Part shown: positions 41,586 through 51,466 of the stretch, in pieces
Numbering within the stretch: the stretch's first letter is position 1
How the letters are laid out: each line of letters starts with the position of its first letter
Assembly: GCA_000818945.1 (NCBI GenBank)
Contig: KN805393.1
Location: 148,827 to 212,826, forward strand
Source: Schizochytrium sp. CCTCC M209059
Lineage: Eukaryota; Sar; Bigyra; Thraustochytrida; Thraustochytriidae
Direction: 5' to 3'
DNA: 64,000 bases
Notes under the pieces: model-generated
The model's input: only the letters and a program-made list of their open reading frames with translations
The model's database searches: none
What the model was told of the DNA's origin: nothing
Program-made: the position numbers and the translations under genes

Positions 41586-44108
41586 TCATCGCTCTTCGAC
41601 GATACGTACGAGCAAGGAGCACGACATCGGGCTCTGAGGCAGGCGCCGCATCTCGTCCTGGAGCGCGGAACGAATCAAGCGAGGGATTTCAACAAAATTG
41701 GCGTCCATCACGCTCTGCTGATCAACGATGCGAAGCGCGGCCGCCAAGGCTTCCGTAGACACGGCATGCATTGTCTGCGGATGGCTGTGGGCCTCGCTGA
41801 TAAAGTCAGCCAAGCGCGACGCCAATCGAGGCAGCAGTGAAATGCGATTGTGGTCGTCATCAAGACCGGCATCCACTGCGGTCAAGAGATCCTCCACGGG
41901 CCATTCCAAGAAAAACGAGTTCTCGTCGCAGCGTCCCGACACTGCGCTGTCCACGAGCGCCAAGAGATCATCCAATGAACTATCGCACAGAGCGGGCGGA
42001 TGCGCCAGACAAAAGAGCGTAAGACTGGCGGTGATCCGGGCAAATTTGAGACCCTTGTCTGCGGCCAGCGAGGCGAGACGCGCCAGACGCTGCATCAGGC
42101 GAAAATCTTGCAACATGATCTCGGCGAGATCTTCGTCGTGTGCAAGCTCGTAGAGGATTAGCAAGGCGTAACCCTCCACAGAATACCCTCGCGCTTCTGC
42201 ATTGTACCAGGATGAAGGGGCACGCTTGCACCTACGCACGAGGTTACTGCAGAGCGCAACAATACCATGCTCGCGGAGAAGCGACATGCAAGCGGGGCGA
42301 GTTGTCATGCGTGAAAATCGGTGTAAAAGCGCCATGGCCATGACCTGGCTCCCACGCACACTCTTGTCGGGATGTGCCACGGCAGCCCTGCAGAGCGCAA
42401 TGCAGAAATCGATCTGATGTGGGGAAAGAAGCATGGCAGCATCGTCGACCGGGACAAAGGCACCTGTGCCATGGCGGGGTGCGAGCAGGTTGCTCAGGGT
42501 TGCAAGCGCGTGGAATCGAGATGCTCCAGCCTCTTTGACCGCCAGAGAAACGCACTTGTCCGGGCAGTTACGCACAATGAGAGCCTCGCGCCCGACTGTT
42601 GATGCAGAGAGATTTTGCAAGAGACGCAAGGCTGCGCAGCGAATGGCGGGAGCGAGGCGAGCGTCGACTGCTTTGTCCAGCGCTGCATCTGCGGCGCCAG
42701 ACGCAAGCAGGACATCGGCGCGGTCCAGTTTCCTCGATAGATTCGACAGAATGCCCAACGCGTGCTCTACAACCGCAGGAGTGGCAAGGTCGCTCTGCAA
42801 AATACCTACGCACGCGACGCAAACTTTGCGCTTGAAGACGGCCTCTTGTGTCTCTTCGTAAGCTGCCAGATTTTGCAGAGTAATCAGGGCCCACCACTCT
42901 TGGTTCGTATCGGCAACAGAAGTTGCTTGCGTCGTGCGCGCAAGCGCGCGGTCCCAGACCTTGACGGCAGCAGCAACAATTGCTTCAATTCTGTCCGTCG
43001 AGGCAAGAGCCTCTTGCGCACCTGGCGTCGCAGTGAGCTCGACGAGGAGCTTCCAGGCGGTGGTGGACGCAGTCTTTGCATTGGCAACGTGAGTACGACA
43101 GATCGCAATGGCGTCTCGCTTCAGCAGGCGCGTCGCAACTTCGCGGTCTTCAGCAAGGAGTTGGAGAATGCTGAGGGCTTCCGCGCCGGTAGGCATGTCT
43201 ACCTCAAAGCGGCTCACGACCACGCAGAGGTCCAAGAGTCCAGAGGCTGTTGCGGCGATGCCTTCCTGCTGCTGTCCTTGCTTTTGACTTTGTACAAGGG
43301 CGTGGAGGATTTCAAGAGCAGACAGTCGAGCAACTTGGTCCTTGTCTTCCCGGAGAATGCGCATGCAGACCCCAGCGAGACGTTTGCTCATGTCCATCGC
43401 TGCCCAGACCTTGGGGTATGCCAGCACGCTGCGAAGGAGCGCGAGGGCCTGCTTGCGGTGATTTGCGTCGACAGGGGTTTCTTGCTGCTGCTGCTGCTGC
43501 TGCTGCTGTGTTTGTGCTTCGACCAGGTCGAGAAGGAGACGAACACCGCCCTGCTGGGCAAGCTCGACGCACTGACTCGCGTCCTGAGAAAATGCGGCGA
43601 GAACATCGAGTGCACTCGCTCGATTCTTCGGGGCGAGGTCCGTGCATCGGTCGATCAAGCCGGCATCAAGAAGTGCGCCGGCGGCCCGGTCAGCGTCTGG
43701 TCCCTGAACGAGGGCCTTGGCGATTGACCATGTGACATAATGCGCGGAGGATTGCGAGCGCGCGTTCTCTAGTTCCATTGCCAGGACCTCGGCAACGCCA
43801 GCGTCAACAATGTCGCGCACCTCGCTCTTGACGCCGCGCTTGCACACGGCAAGGACAGATCGAAGCGTGTACAAAGCCGCTGGCGTCCCGGAGAGCACGA
43901 CTTGCGCGACCTGTGCCGCTGCGGGTGCCTCTTGAGGGTTCTGGGTCAACGTTGGTTTTGACTTGATTGCGGCCTTTGGTGCTTTCCAAGCAAAGAGGGA
44001 CTCGATGTCCCCAAGCGCGGGCTTGATCTCTTTGGAAGCCACGGGTCCGCATGCCCCGCACGAGTTGCACTCTTTTGGATCAAAGCCGATGCCGCCTGCC
44101 TTGCACAT
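41586..44108 (-). CDS. Armadillo/HEAT-like repeat protein with N-terminal Cys cluster
   Basis: ATG 44108 gives 840 residues. The N-terminus has Cys at 2, 14, 17 and 20 (DPKECNSCGACG), a possible metal-binding knot. From about residue 70 onward the sequence is almost entirely helical with repeated 40-residue units rich in Ala and Leu (for example LLDAGLIDRCTDLAPKNRAS, ILSNLSRKLDRADVLLASGA, LLQNLSAST). These resemble ARM repeats, including the recurrent (L/I)xNLS element typical of ARM proteins. A short Gln tract (about 205-215) interrupts one loop. Such solenoids bind other proteins; no enzymatic motif is visible. It is located 1.5 kb from the zinc-knuckle gene on the same strand. The fold is well supported; the partner and function are unknown. 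Confidence 0.83.
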   Translation of the reverse strand: MCKAGGIGFDPKECNSCGACGPVASKEIKPALGDIESLFAWKAPKAAIKSKPTLTQNPQEAPAAAQVAQVVLSGTPAALYTLRSVLAVCKRGVKSEVRDIVDAGVAEVLAMELENARSQSSAHYVTWSIAKALVQGPDADRAAGALLDAGLIDRCTDLAPKNRASALDVLAAFSQDASQCVELAQQGGVRLLLDLVEAQTQQQQQQQQQETPVDANHRKQALALLRSVLAYPKVWAAMDMSKRLAGVCMRILREDKDQVARLSALEILHALVQSQKQGQQQEGIAATASGLLDLCVVVSRFEVDMPTGAEALSILQLLAEDREVATRLLKRDAIAICRTHVANAKTASTTAWKLLVELTATPGAQEALASTDRIEAIVAAAVKVWDRALARTTQATSVADTNQEWWALITLQNLAAYEETQEAVFKRKVCVACVGILQSDLATPAVVEHALGILSNLSRKLDRADVLLASGAADAALDKAVDARLAPAIRCAALRLLQNLSASTVGREALIVRNCPDKCVSLAVKEAGASRFHALATLSNLLAPRHGTGAFVPVDDAAMLLSPHQIDFCIALCRAAVAHPDKSVRGSQVMAMALLHRFSRMTTRPACMSLLREHGIVALCSNLVRRCKRAPSSWYNAEARGYSVEGYALLILYELAHDEDLAEIMLQDFRLMQRLARLASLAADKGLKFARITASLTLFCLAHPPALCDSSLDDLLALVDSAVSGRCDENSFFLEWPVEDLLTAVDAGLDDDHNRISLLPRLASRLADFISEAHSHPQTMHAVSTEALAAALRIVDQQSVMDANFVEIPRLIRSALQDEMRRLPQSPMSCSLLVRIVEER

Positions 44109-44157
44109 TTTGGCTTTGCGCTGTCCCCGCAACGCCGGTGTTCACGCTACGAATCTC

Positions 44158-44211
<54 letters not shown>
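44158..44211. repeat. CTTG microsatellite (about 13 units) in the 5' leader of the ARM gene
   Basis: A perfect run that begins only about 50 bases upstream of the ATG at 44108. In transcript sense it reads (CAAG)n. Confidence 0.93.
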
Positions 44212-44312
44212 GACGACGTCGTCGCCTCTGTCGTCGTCGCCGTCACCGTTGCGCGAAGCAAACCGCGAACGCGACACCAAGCCTGGGCGTGCGTGCGTGC
44301 TCTTCGACAGGG

Positions 44313-44358
44313 TTTGCTTTGCTTTGCTTTGTTTTGCTTTGCTTTGCTTTGCTTTGCT
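44313..44358. repeat. GCTTT pentanucleotide repeat
   Basis: About nine units of GCTTT with one GTTTT variant. Confidence 0.9.
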
Positions 44359-44857
44359 GCGCACGTCCCGTCCTGCCTGCCGCCCGTCTGTTTCTCCGCG
44401 TCCTCCCCCGCGTCTCCTTTCCGCGCACGGGCAAGCTCGCTCTCCAAGTCGCCTTGCTTATCCTCCGCGCGGAGTCTCCGCCGCGCACAATTCGCAGCCT
44501 AGCAGAGCGCGAGCTCTCCAGCCAGCCAGCCCGCCCGCCCGCTCGCTCGCTCTCCGCGTCCTCGCCGCCGCCGCCGTTGCCGACGTGCTCGTGCGCGCGC
44601 CGGGGCTTCTCTCTCGCCGTCCTTTCCTCGATCGGGGTTTGCTCGAGCTCGCCCCTCGCCATGCTCGCTCGCATCGCGCCTGCCTCCGCCACATTGTTTG
44701 CGCTCGAAGGCGGGAAAGGAAGAGAGCGCGAGAGGAAGAGAGGGCCGCGCACACACCCCCCTCGCACTCGCTCCCGCTGCACGCACACAGTGCCCGGCGC
44801 GGATTCCGCACTTGCAGCCGCGGCGATTCCGCACTTGCGCGGGGACGGAGCCTAGTG

Positions 44858-44883
44858 CGGGACGCTTCCCGGGAAGCGTCCCG
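44858..44883. other. 26-bp perfect palindrome
   Basis: Half-site CGGGACGCTTCCC is followed directly by its exact reverse complement with no spacer. It lies about 750 bases upstream of the ARM gene start and about 690 bases downstream of the zinc-knuckle stop codon's side. Confidence 0.85.
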
Positions 44884-45572
44884 AGGAGGCAGGGCCGCGA
44901 CGAGGACGCGGACGAGGGCGGCAAGACGCGCGGCCTCGAGGACGGGGACGGCCTCGCCCCGTAGTACGTACGCTCGCTCGCTCGTGAAGCAGGCGTAGGG
45001 AAGGAAGGAATGGCGAGGACCTGTGAGCAGGACCAGGGACGCAGGCTTGGCCTTGGGGACGGACGCCAGCTGGCTGGCTGGACGGACGGCTGGACCGCGA
45101 AGAGGGACGTGGCCGCTCGGGTCGTTGTGGAGGTGGCGGCTGCGGCGCGAAGCCTGAGGCTTGAGGCTTGGCCAAGGCAGCAAGCCACCGTGGCCAAGGA
45201 CTTGGGGTGCGGGGACGAAGAAACGACACAAGACGCGAGGACCAGGGGGACGAGCGATCTTTTCATGATTGGACGTCAAATGTGGTCACTAAGATCCCGG
45301 CTTGTACGTATAACTTAGTAGTACATTGGTAGGCGCGAGAAGGAGTGCGCACAATCGTCCGCCGGCAAGCAAGCAACAGTATCCATCAGCCAGCTGGTCT
45401 TTCCCCACCCACCCACCCTCCACCTACACGATACGCCTCTATGAGAGATAAAAGTGGCAAGACAAGTTCACCACACGACAGGGCGCTTGGCTAGCCAGCC
45501 AGGCAACCAGACAGGCCGATGCGCAAGAAGGGACAAAAAAAAGAAAAGAAGCCAAAAGATGCACTACACACA

Positions 45573-47483
45573 TCACTTGTCGTCAATGTCAAGGAGATTG
45601 GAGACGAGACTCTGGAAATGCGCGTCGTCGACGCCGTCAGGATGGTCGTCGTCCTCCTCCTCGGGCTCGGTGGTGTAGGCGGTCAGCGTCGAGGTGTCGG
45701 TGGCGGTGGCGGCCGAAAACGTGGAAAAAGCGCCACCGCCCAAAAAGAGGGGCGGCGAGAGGGACTCGTTGCGCATCATACCCATCTGCTGCTGGTGGTG
45801 CTGTTGTACAGGGAGCGGCACGGAGCTCGCACCGCTAGAGCCAAAGTTGGAGTAGTTGCCAAAGGGAGACGGCGTGCCGCGATCCCCAAAGCTCATGGGC
45901 TGCGGGTGCATGGGCGGCAGCTGCTGACTGGGCGTCGGCATACCGCTGCTGCTCCGGCTGCTACTGCTCGAGTTCGTGCGCATCGACGGCGTCGACGACG
46001 GCTCGTGCGGCACAGGCGTCAACGAGACGCCCGACATGAGCGGCGTCGTGGACGGCGTGACAGCCCGGCCATCGCTGTGAAAGGCCTGACCATGCGCGAG
46101 GTGATCGTCTGCGTGACCGGCCGTGGGTACGGCCGAAGAAGGCACGGGCGGGGCCGAGGCCGTCTCGAGCTGTCGCTTTTGCAAAAGCTTGAGACGCTCC
46201 GAAATGTTGGGACACTCGCGCGCGACGTGGCCCGCCTCGCCGCACTGAAAGCACTTGCGGGCGTAGGGGCAATTCTTGAGGCGATGGCCAGACTCGTTGC
46301 AATTGAGACAGACCTGCTGGCCCGAGGCCGAGGTATCACCATCCTTGGGATTGGCACCACCGAGAGCCGAACTTGTGCGCTGCGACTCGGGTGAACCGTG
46401 GCCGCCCTGGCCTGCGGTTTCGTCCTTTTCCTCGTCCTTGAGTGCAGAGTACTTGCAATTCTTGGCCACGTGCGTAAACTCGCCGCAGAGGAAGCAGGCG
46501 CGGGGCTTGGTGCAGTCCCGTGACAGATGACCCTCGCCGTCACAGTTGAAGCAACGAACGGGCCCCTCGGCCTCGCTGCCTCCGATGCCCCCATCTTGGC
46601 TTTGCGCCTTCTTCTTCTTCTTCTTTTTCTTCTTCTTCTTTTTCTGATCGGACCCCGGGTCGACGGCGCCGCCACCGGTACTGCCGCTTCCCGCGAGCCC
46701 GTTCGGGGTCACGGTGCCCGGGGTAGCAGCGCGGTATTCCTCGGGAATGGCGCCATTTGGCGTTTGCTGCTGCCGCTGTTGCATTTGCTGCTGTTGCATG
46801 TGCTGTTGCGCATGCTGGACCGGGTGCTGGACGCGCTGCATGTGCTGTTGCGCGTGCTGCGTGTGCTGCGTGTGCTGCTGATTCGGTACAGACCACACTT
46901 GCTGTTGCTGTTGTTGGTGATGCTGATGCAGCGGCTGCTGCGCGAGATGTCCGAGACCATTGTTGCCGTTCATCATTGGCGAGTTGTTGTACTTGCCATG
47001 GTTGTAATGACCGATGTGGTGGTGGTTGTTGTTGTTATTGTTATTGTTCGCGTTGGCGACATTATTCCCCGAAATCTTGACCTCGTGCTCCGTGTGCTCA
47101 GTAATGGGCTGGAAGGGACTCGGCTGCTCGCCACGTTGGGTATGCGCATACCCGGAATCCAGACTCGATCCCGAAGTAAGGCTCCAACTACGCGTTTTGT
47201 TAACGAGCGACTGCGAGCAATTTTTGGCAATGTGGCCGCTGCCTCCGCATGAAAAGCAGTTGCGCACATCGTTGCCAAGATCGGGCATGGGGCAGTCGTC
47301 CACGAGGTGGTCCGGGCTCTTGCAATTGAGACACAGGCGGCCGTGCGGACAGTCTGCAGAGAGATGATCCGGGCTGGCGCAGCTAAAGCAGCACCCGTGC
47401 GCAGGCGCCACGTTCGTCCCGTGTGAGGACATTCCTCCTAGCTGCGCGCCTCCCATAGCGGCGCTTGCGTAGGTGGATTCCAT
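45573..47483 (-). CDS. Protein with seven CCHC zinc knuckles, probable RNA/ssDNA-binding protein
   Basis: ATG 47483 gives 636 residues. Seven C-x2-C-x4-H-x4-C knuckles occur in three groups: CFSCASPDHLSADC, CLNCKSPDHLVDDC and CFSCGGSGHIAKNC near the N-terminus; CFNCDGEGHLSRDC and CFLCGEFTHVAKNC in the middle; CLNCNESGHRLKNC and CFQCGEAGHVAREC after them. Between the groups are low-complexity spacers: Asn/His runs, a long Gln/His region, and a run of 12 Lys (about residues 285-297). The C-terminal part is Ser/Pro-rich and ends acidic. CNBP/Gis2-type proteins have seven knuckles too and bind G-rich RNA or single-stranded DNA to regulate translation, but they are short (about 150-180 residues). 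This is a much larger protein with dispersed knuckles. No retroviral or transposon gag/pol sequence is adjacent. Confidence 0.88.
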   Translation of the reverse strand: MESTYASAAMGGAQLGGMSSHGTNVAPAHGCCFSCASPDHLSADCPHGRLCLNCKSPDHLVDDCPMPDLGNDVRNCFSCGGSGHIAKNCSQSLVNKTRSWSLTSGSSLDSGYAHTQRGEQPSPFQPITEHTEHEVKISGNNVANANNNNNNNNHHHIGHYNHGKYNNSPMMNGNNGLGHLAQQPLHQHHQQQQQQVWSVPNQQHTQHTQHAQQHMQRVQHPVQHAQQHMQQQQMQQRQQQTPNGAIPEEYRAATPGTVTPNGLAGSGSTGGGAVDPGSDQKKKKKKKKKKKKAQSQDGGIGGSEAEGPVRCFNCDGEGHLSRDCTKPRACFLCGEFTHVAKNCKYSALKDEEKDETAGQGGHGSPESQRTSSALGGANPKDGDTSASGQQVCLNCNESGHRLKNCPYARKCFQCGEAGHVARECPNISERLKLLQKRQLETASAPPVPSSAVPTAGHADDHLAHGQAFHSDGRAVTPSTTPLMSGVSLTPVPHEPSSTPSMRTNSSSSSRSSSGMPTPSQQLPPMHPQPMSFGDRGTPSPFGNYSNFGSSGASSVPLPVQQHHQQQMGMMRNESLSPPLFLGGGAFSTFSAATATDTSTLTAYTTEPEEEDDDHPDGVDDAHFQSLVSNLLDIDDK

Positions 47484-47747
47484 GATGATCACTCCTCTTT
47501 TCTTTCTTTTTTCTTTCTTGGTTTCCTCTTGATCAAATCCGCGTGCAGCGGGAGCTGAAGGAGCAGCAGCAACAGCGAGAGCTGTGGCAGCTGTAATCGA
47601 TATGGACAGTCAGATGTTGTGCGCGACGACGGCGGCGACGACGACGGCGGCGAGGACGACGACAACGAGCTTTTTGCGTGTAGCTCGCGCGCACAGTCAA
47701 GCCAAAGGTCTTGCTCGCTTGCTTGCTCACAAGTTTGCGGTTGTCAA

Positions 47748-47797
47748 CGAGCTAGCTAGCTAGCTAGCCAACTAGCTTGCTTGCTTGCTTGCTTGCG
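47748..47797. repeat. AGCT then CTTG microsatellites
   Basis: About five AGCT units followed by about five CTTG units, some 270-310 bases upstream of the zinc-knuckle start. Confidence 0.88.
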
Positions 47798-48460
47798 ATT
47801 GTTTGCAAGCTTATTTGCGTGCGTGCTTGATGAAGTCCGCCTCTTGCGACGCTTCCCCAGCGTCGCTCGGCGGCGTGCTGGCCTCGCTCGACGCCTCGAA
47901 CTCTGGCCGGTCGGCCGGCCGGCCGGCCGGTCGGTCGGCCGGGCGGGCGGGTGCGAGCGAGCGAGCGAGCGAGCGAGCAAGCGCGCGAGCGAGCGAGCAA
48001 GCGTGCCGCCCTCCAGCCGCCTTGACGCGGCCGGTGGGGTCGGCCGCGGCCGGGTCTGCTGGGCCCGAGCGCTCGCGGCCTCCGCTCGCTTGGAGCTGCC
48101 CTGCCTCCTGCCCTGCTAGCAGCCCTGCTGCGAGGACTCGGGAACAAACAGGACAACGCCTCCCTCCCTGCCTGCTGCCCCCGCGGTCAGGGCCTGGCTA
48201 GCTAGCTAGCCGGCTAGCTAGCTGGCTGAGCTAGCCTTGCCTCGCCTCGCCGAAGAAAGCAGAAAGAAGCCAAAGCCAGCTGGCGGAGCCGTAACGCCGC
48301 GCACCGCGTCGCGCTTTCCGTCTCGCTCGCGCCTGCTGCCGCTCTCGAGCTCTTCCTCCTCGTCCTCGCCTCGCCGCGCAGTGCAGAGAGCACGCGCACG
48401 AGCCGCGCCCGAGCGGCCCCGCCTGCTCGGCGTCAGGGATCCCTCCGAGGCCTCCTCGCC

Positions 48461-48830
48461 GCGGTCAGCGCTCACGCTCGCGCTCCCGCTCTGCTCGCCC
48501 TGCTCCAGGTCGCTATCGCTATCGCTATCGCTATCGCTAAGGCCGGGTTCCGAAGAGGGCCTGTCTCTGACGCCGCTACGCAAGCGGTACTAGGGCGCTC
48601 TCACGAGCAGTAGATAGCAGGCAGGAGCAGCGTTTTCTTGGAGCGAGGCGAGGCAGTCCGAGCGGTCCGGGATCGCGCTCTCGCGGGCGCCCTCGCTCGC
48701 GCTCTGCTCGCCCTCCTCGCGCTCGCTGTCGCTGTCGCGGGGCCGGGTTCCGAAGAGGGCCTGATGCTGCGATACGGCGAGCACTAGATAGCAGCTGCAG
48801 GCAGGCAGGCAGGCAGAGGCAGGCAGGCGA
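48461..48830. repeat. Degenerate direct duplication (about 170-bp unit) with diverged GCTATC / GCTGTC cores
   Basis: Both halves contain GCTCGCGCTC..CTGCTCGCCCT, then a hexamer run (GCTATC x5 in one, GCTGTC x3 in the other), then the identical GGCCGGGTTCCGAAGAGGGC, and finally TAGATAGCAG followed by CAGGCAGG. The units start near 48470 and 48685. Confidence 0.75.
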
Positions 48831-48951
48831 CCTCTTCTTCGAGCGGCGGTGCGCGCGAGGCGCCCTCTGCGAGCGCGGTCGGGCCTCGCGCGGCGGCGTG
48901 TCCGGGCCTCGCTGGCGTGGCGCCGCCCGGCGTGGCGTCGCAGCCGCGGGC

Positions 48952-49291
48952 NNNNNNNNNNNNNNNNNNNNNNNNNNNNNNNNNNNNNNNNNNNNNNNNN
49001 NNNNNNNNNNNNNNNNNNNNNNNNNNNNNNNNNNNNNNNNNNNNNNNNNNNNNNNNNNNNNNNNNNNNNNNNNNNNNNNNNNNNNNNNNNNNNNNNNNNN
49101 NNNNNNNNNNNNNNNNNNNNNNNNNNNNNNNNNNNNNNNNNNNNNNNNNNNNNNNNNNNNNNNNNNNNNNNNNNNNNNNNNNNNNNNNNNNNNNNNNNNN
49201 NNNNNNNNNNNNNNNNNNNNNNNNNNNNNNNNNNNNNNNNNNNNNNNNNNNNNNNNNNNNNNNNNNNNNNNNNNNNNNNNNNNNNNNNNNN
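48952..49291. other. Assembly gap (340 N)
   Basis: Run of N. Flanks are GC-rich, with GAGC repeats on the right side (49335-49358). Confidence 0.99.
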
Positions 49292-50165
49292 TGGCAGGGC
49301 CCGCTCGGCGCGCCTCCCTCCGCCCGCTCCCCGCGAGCGAGCGAGCGAGCGAGCGAGCGCGGCGCCGCCTCGAGCCTCGTGCCGCGTGCCCTCGCCGCTG
49401 CCTCGCGCGCAAGGACTCTGCCGCCGCCCGCGTGGGCTCGCCCCTCGCCCCCACTGACCCGCAGCCCCCGCACCCATTCTGCACTTGCGCGCGCCTCGCG
49501 CGCCTTGCACGGCCCGATCCGCCACTTGCGCCGCGGGAGAGTTAACTTGCGCCGCGGCAAGCTTTGCGGGCCGCGTTGCGCTGGCGCGCCGGAGCCGCGG
49601 GAGGACGGGTGCTGGCCCGCAGCGGACAAACCGTGACGCGCGGAGAGGGAGGAGAACGGCTGCGGATGCGGGGAGAGGTCAGGAGGGGACACAGGGTGGG
49701 TGACTGCTAAGCACCACTGGGACTATTTTAAGATACGAGACCCCACAGCGATGTCACGAGCGCGGGCGCCGAGGAAAAGTATCCGGCGAATGCTTTGAGT
49801 ATCAACACGCGCCCGCAGCGACTCCACTGGCGGAACCCGCGACTGAAACGTCACGCTTGCGTCAGTGGACGCAGGGGACAGTGCGGGGCGCTGCGGGATC
49901 GCCCACGCCGGGGGACGAGGTGCACGTCGTCGGCCTTGCCTTTCCGCACGGTGCAAGAAACAAGCAAGAGGTTTATGTATATGAATTACTTGAGCTTACA
50001 AAGCGCCGTGTCGACGTCTTCGGACCTGGAGTTAAAGACACGTGCACAATCTGTGCCCTCGTGCGACTTGCTGTTGAGTGCGTTGAACTTGAGTCAGACC
50101 ATCTCGCTGGCCGCGAATTAGAACGCATAAACGTTGAGTTCACCCCGAATCACTTGATCGCCACG

Positions 50166-50173
50166 CCAGCAGC

Positions 50174-50206
<33 letters not shown>

Positions 50207-50220
50207 GCCAGCAGCAGCAG
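50166..50220. repeat. CAG trinucleotide repeat
   Basis: About 17 CAG/GCA units with a few substitutions. It is not inside a supported coding frame. Confidence 0.88.
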
Positions 50221-51443
50221 CGATAGCCGCCAAGTATCTTCCCTACTTGCAAGTTTTCGTAGTACTACGTATAGCAGAAGTCCAATCCAAAACGGGAACT
50301 TGACATTTTGATTGAAAGTGGACCTTCCAAGAAGCTTGGGTCGAACGACTTTGCTGGGGAGAAACCTGCAAATCGTGCGCTACCTTAGGATGTGATTGAT
50401 TGTGTGTTGAAATTGGAGAATCAAGGTCGAGATTTCTGTCTGAGCAAGGATTGCCATCGACAATCGTCTCGCCAAGTTCACCTTGGCAAGATCAATATGG
50501 CCTTTATCTCCTTTCCAGCTTGTTCCTCTTTGAACCGACATGATTTTTTTCTTTCCCTGGGACATTGCTTTCCAAAGAGTTTGTCCCTTGGCTCTACAGC
50601 AAGCTTGCGCGTCCCTTTTGAGATCCATGGCAATAAATTCAAGGCGAGGGTCGTCAACTTTGCGAAAACGTGCAAGACCTCTGCTCGAGCGCGCCAATGA
50701 GCAAGGGTTTTTCCGCATTTCTACGCTTGTCACGATCCGCTTCTTCGTTCATCGCGATATGCTACACGCGCGTTCCGAGGGCGAAAGAGTGCAAGCAAGA
50801 CCTTGGCCCGAAATCTCCCCTCAACGCAGACGGTCGGTCGATCACCATAGGCCCCATCTATCATTCCCTTGCGCTTCATTCGCACTGCCTGCCGCCCATG
50901 AGCGGGTAGTTCCCTGCTGCAGCTGCGTGCGCTGCCTGTGCCCGCGCGTTCCTGCCGCCGCCGCCAAGGCGCCTCGGTCGTCCTCGCTGCATTGGCGCGC
51001 GCAATGTTTTCCCGGATCGACTCGTCGCTGTCCCGCCCCGCCTCGATCGATCGATCAATCAATCAATCAATCGATCGTCCCCACGAGTCTGTCGTGCTCA
51101 GCGGCAAGGTGGTTGCGCCCGTCTGTAACTAGGGACGGCCCCCGCAGCTACAGCTGGCTGGCAAGACGACATGAAGACAAACAACTTGAAGAGCAACTTG
51201 AGGACCAAGACTTCGTTCGATCAAGAGTAACTCGAAGGAAGACCAAGAGGTGGAGCAAGACGTGCGTGTCACAAGCAAGAGCAAGACGAAGGTAGAGCGA
51301 GAGCGAGAGCGAGAGCGAGAGCAAGTGTGAGCGCTCGAGTCTTTCTCTACTCATTTGCGACCGCCCCTCAAGAGCGCCGTTGGGCGCGGCCCGGAAACCT
51401 TTATCCGCTCGCAATGCGTGCGACGGATAATAAACGATGCGAT

Positions 51444-51466
51444 GCGATCGATCGATCGATCGATCA
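51444..51466. repeat. GATC microsatellite
   Basis: About five GATC units. Similar short ATCA (51049-51073) and GAGCGA (51299-51323) runs lie nearby. Confidence 0.85.

Larger units (their letters stand above)
44109..45572. other. Intergenic region between ARM and zinc-knuckle genes
   Basis: No supportable gene in 1.5 kb. It includes the CTTG (44158-44211) and GCTTT (44313-44358) microsatellites just upstream of the ARM gene and a 26-base perfect palindrome (44858-44883). Two copies of GATTCCGCACTTGC lie close together near 44802-44838. Confidence 0.5.

Noticed and set aside
45573..47483. Retrotransposon Gag origin of the zinc-knuckle gene
   Set aside because: There is no protease, reverse transcriptase, integrase or LTR nearby, and knuckle number and spacing suit a cellular nucleic-acid-binding protein better.
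48218..48583. Minus-strand frame with Ser-Asp repeats
   Set aside because: The SDSDSD stretch is the translated GCTATC hexamer repeat and there is no ATG start.
49857..50303. 148-codon plus-strand frame with an Ala run
   Set aside because: Begins with TTG and has no in-frame ATG; the Ala run is a translated CAG microsatellite and no domain is visible.
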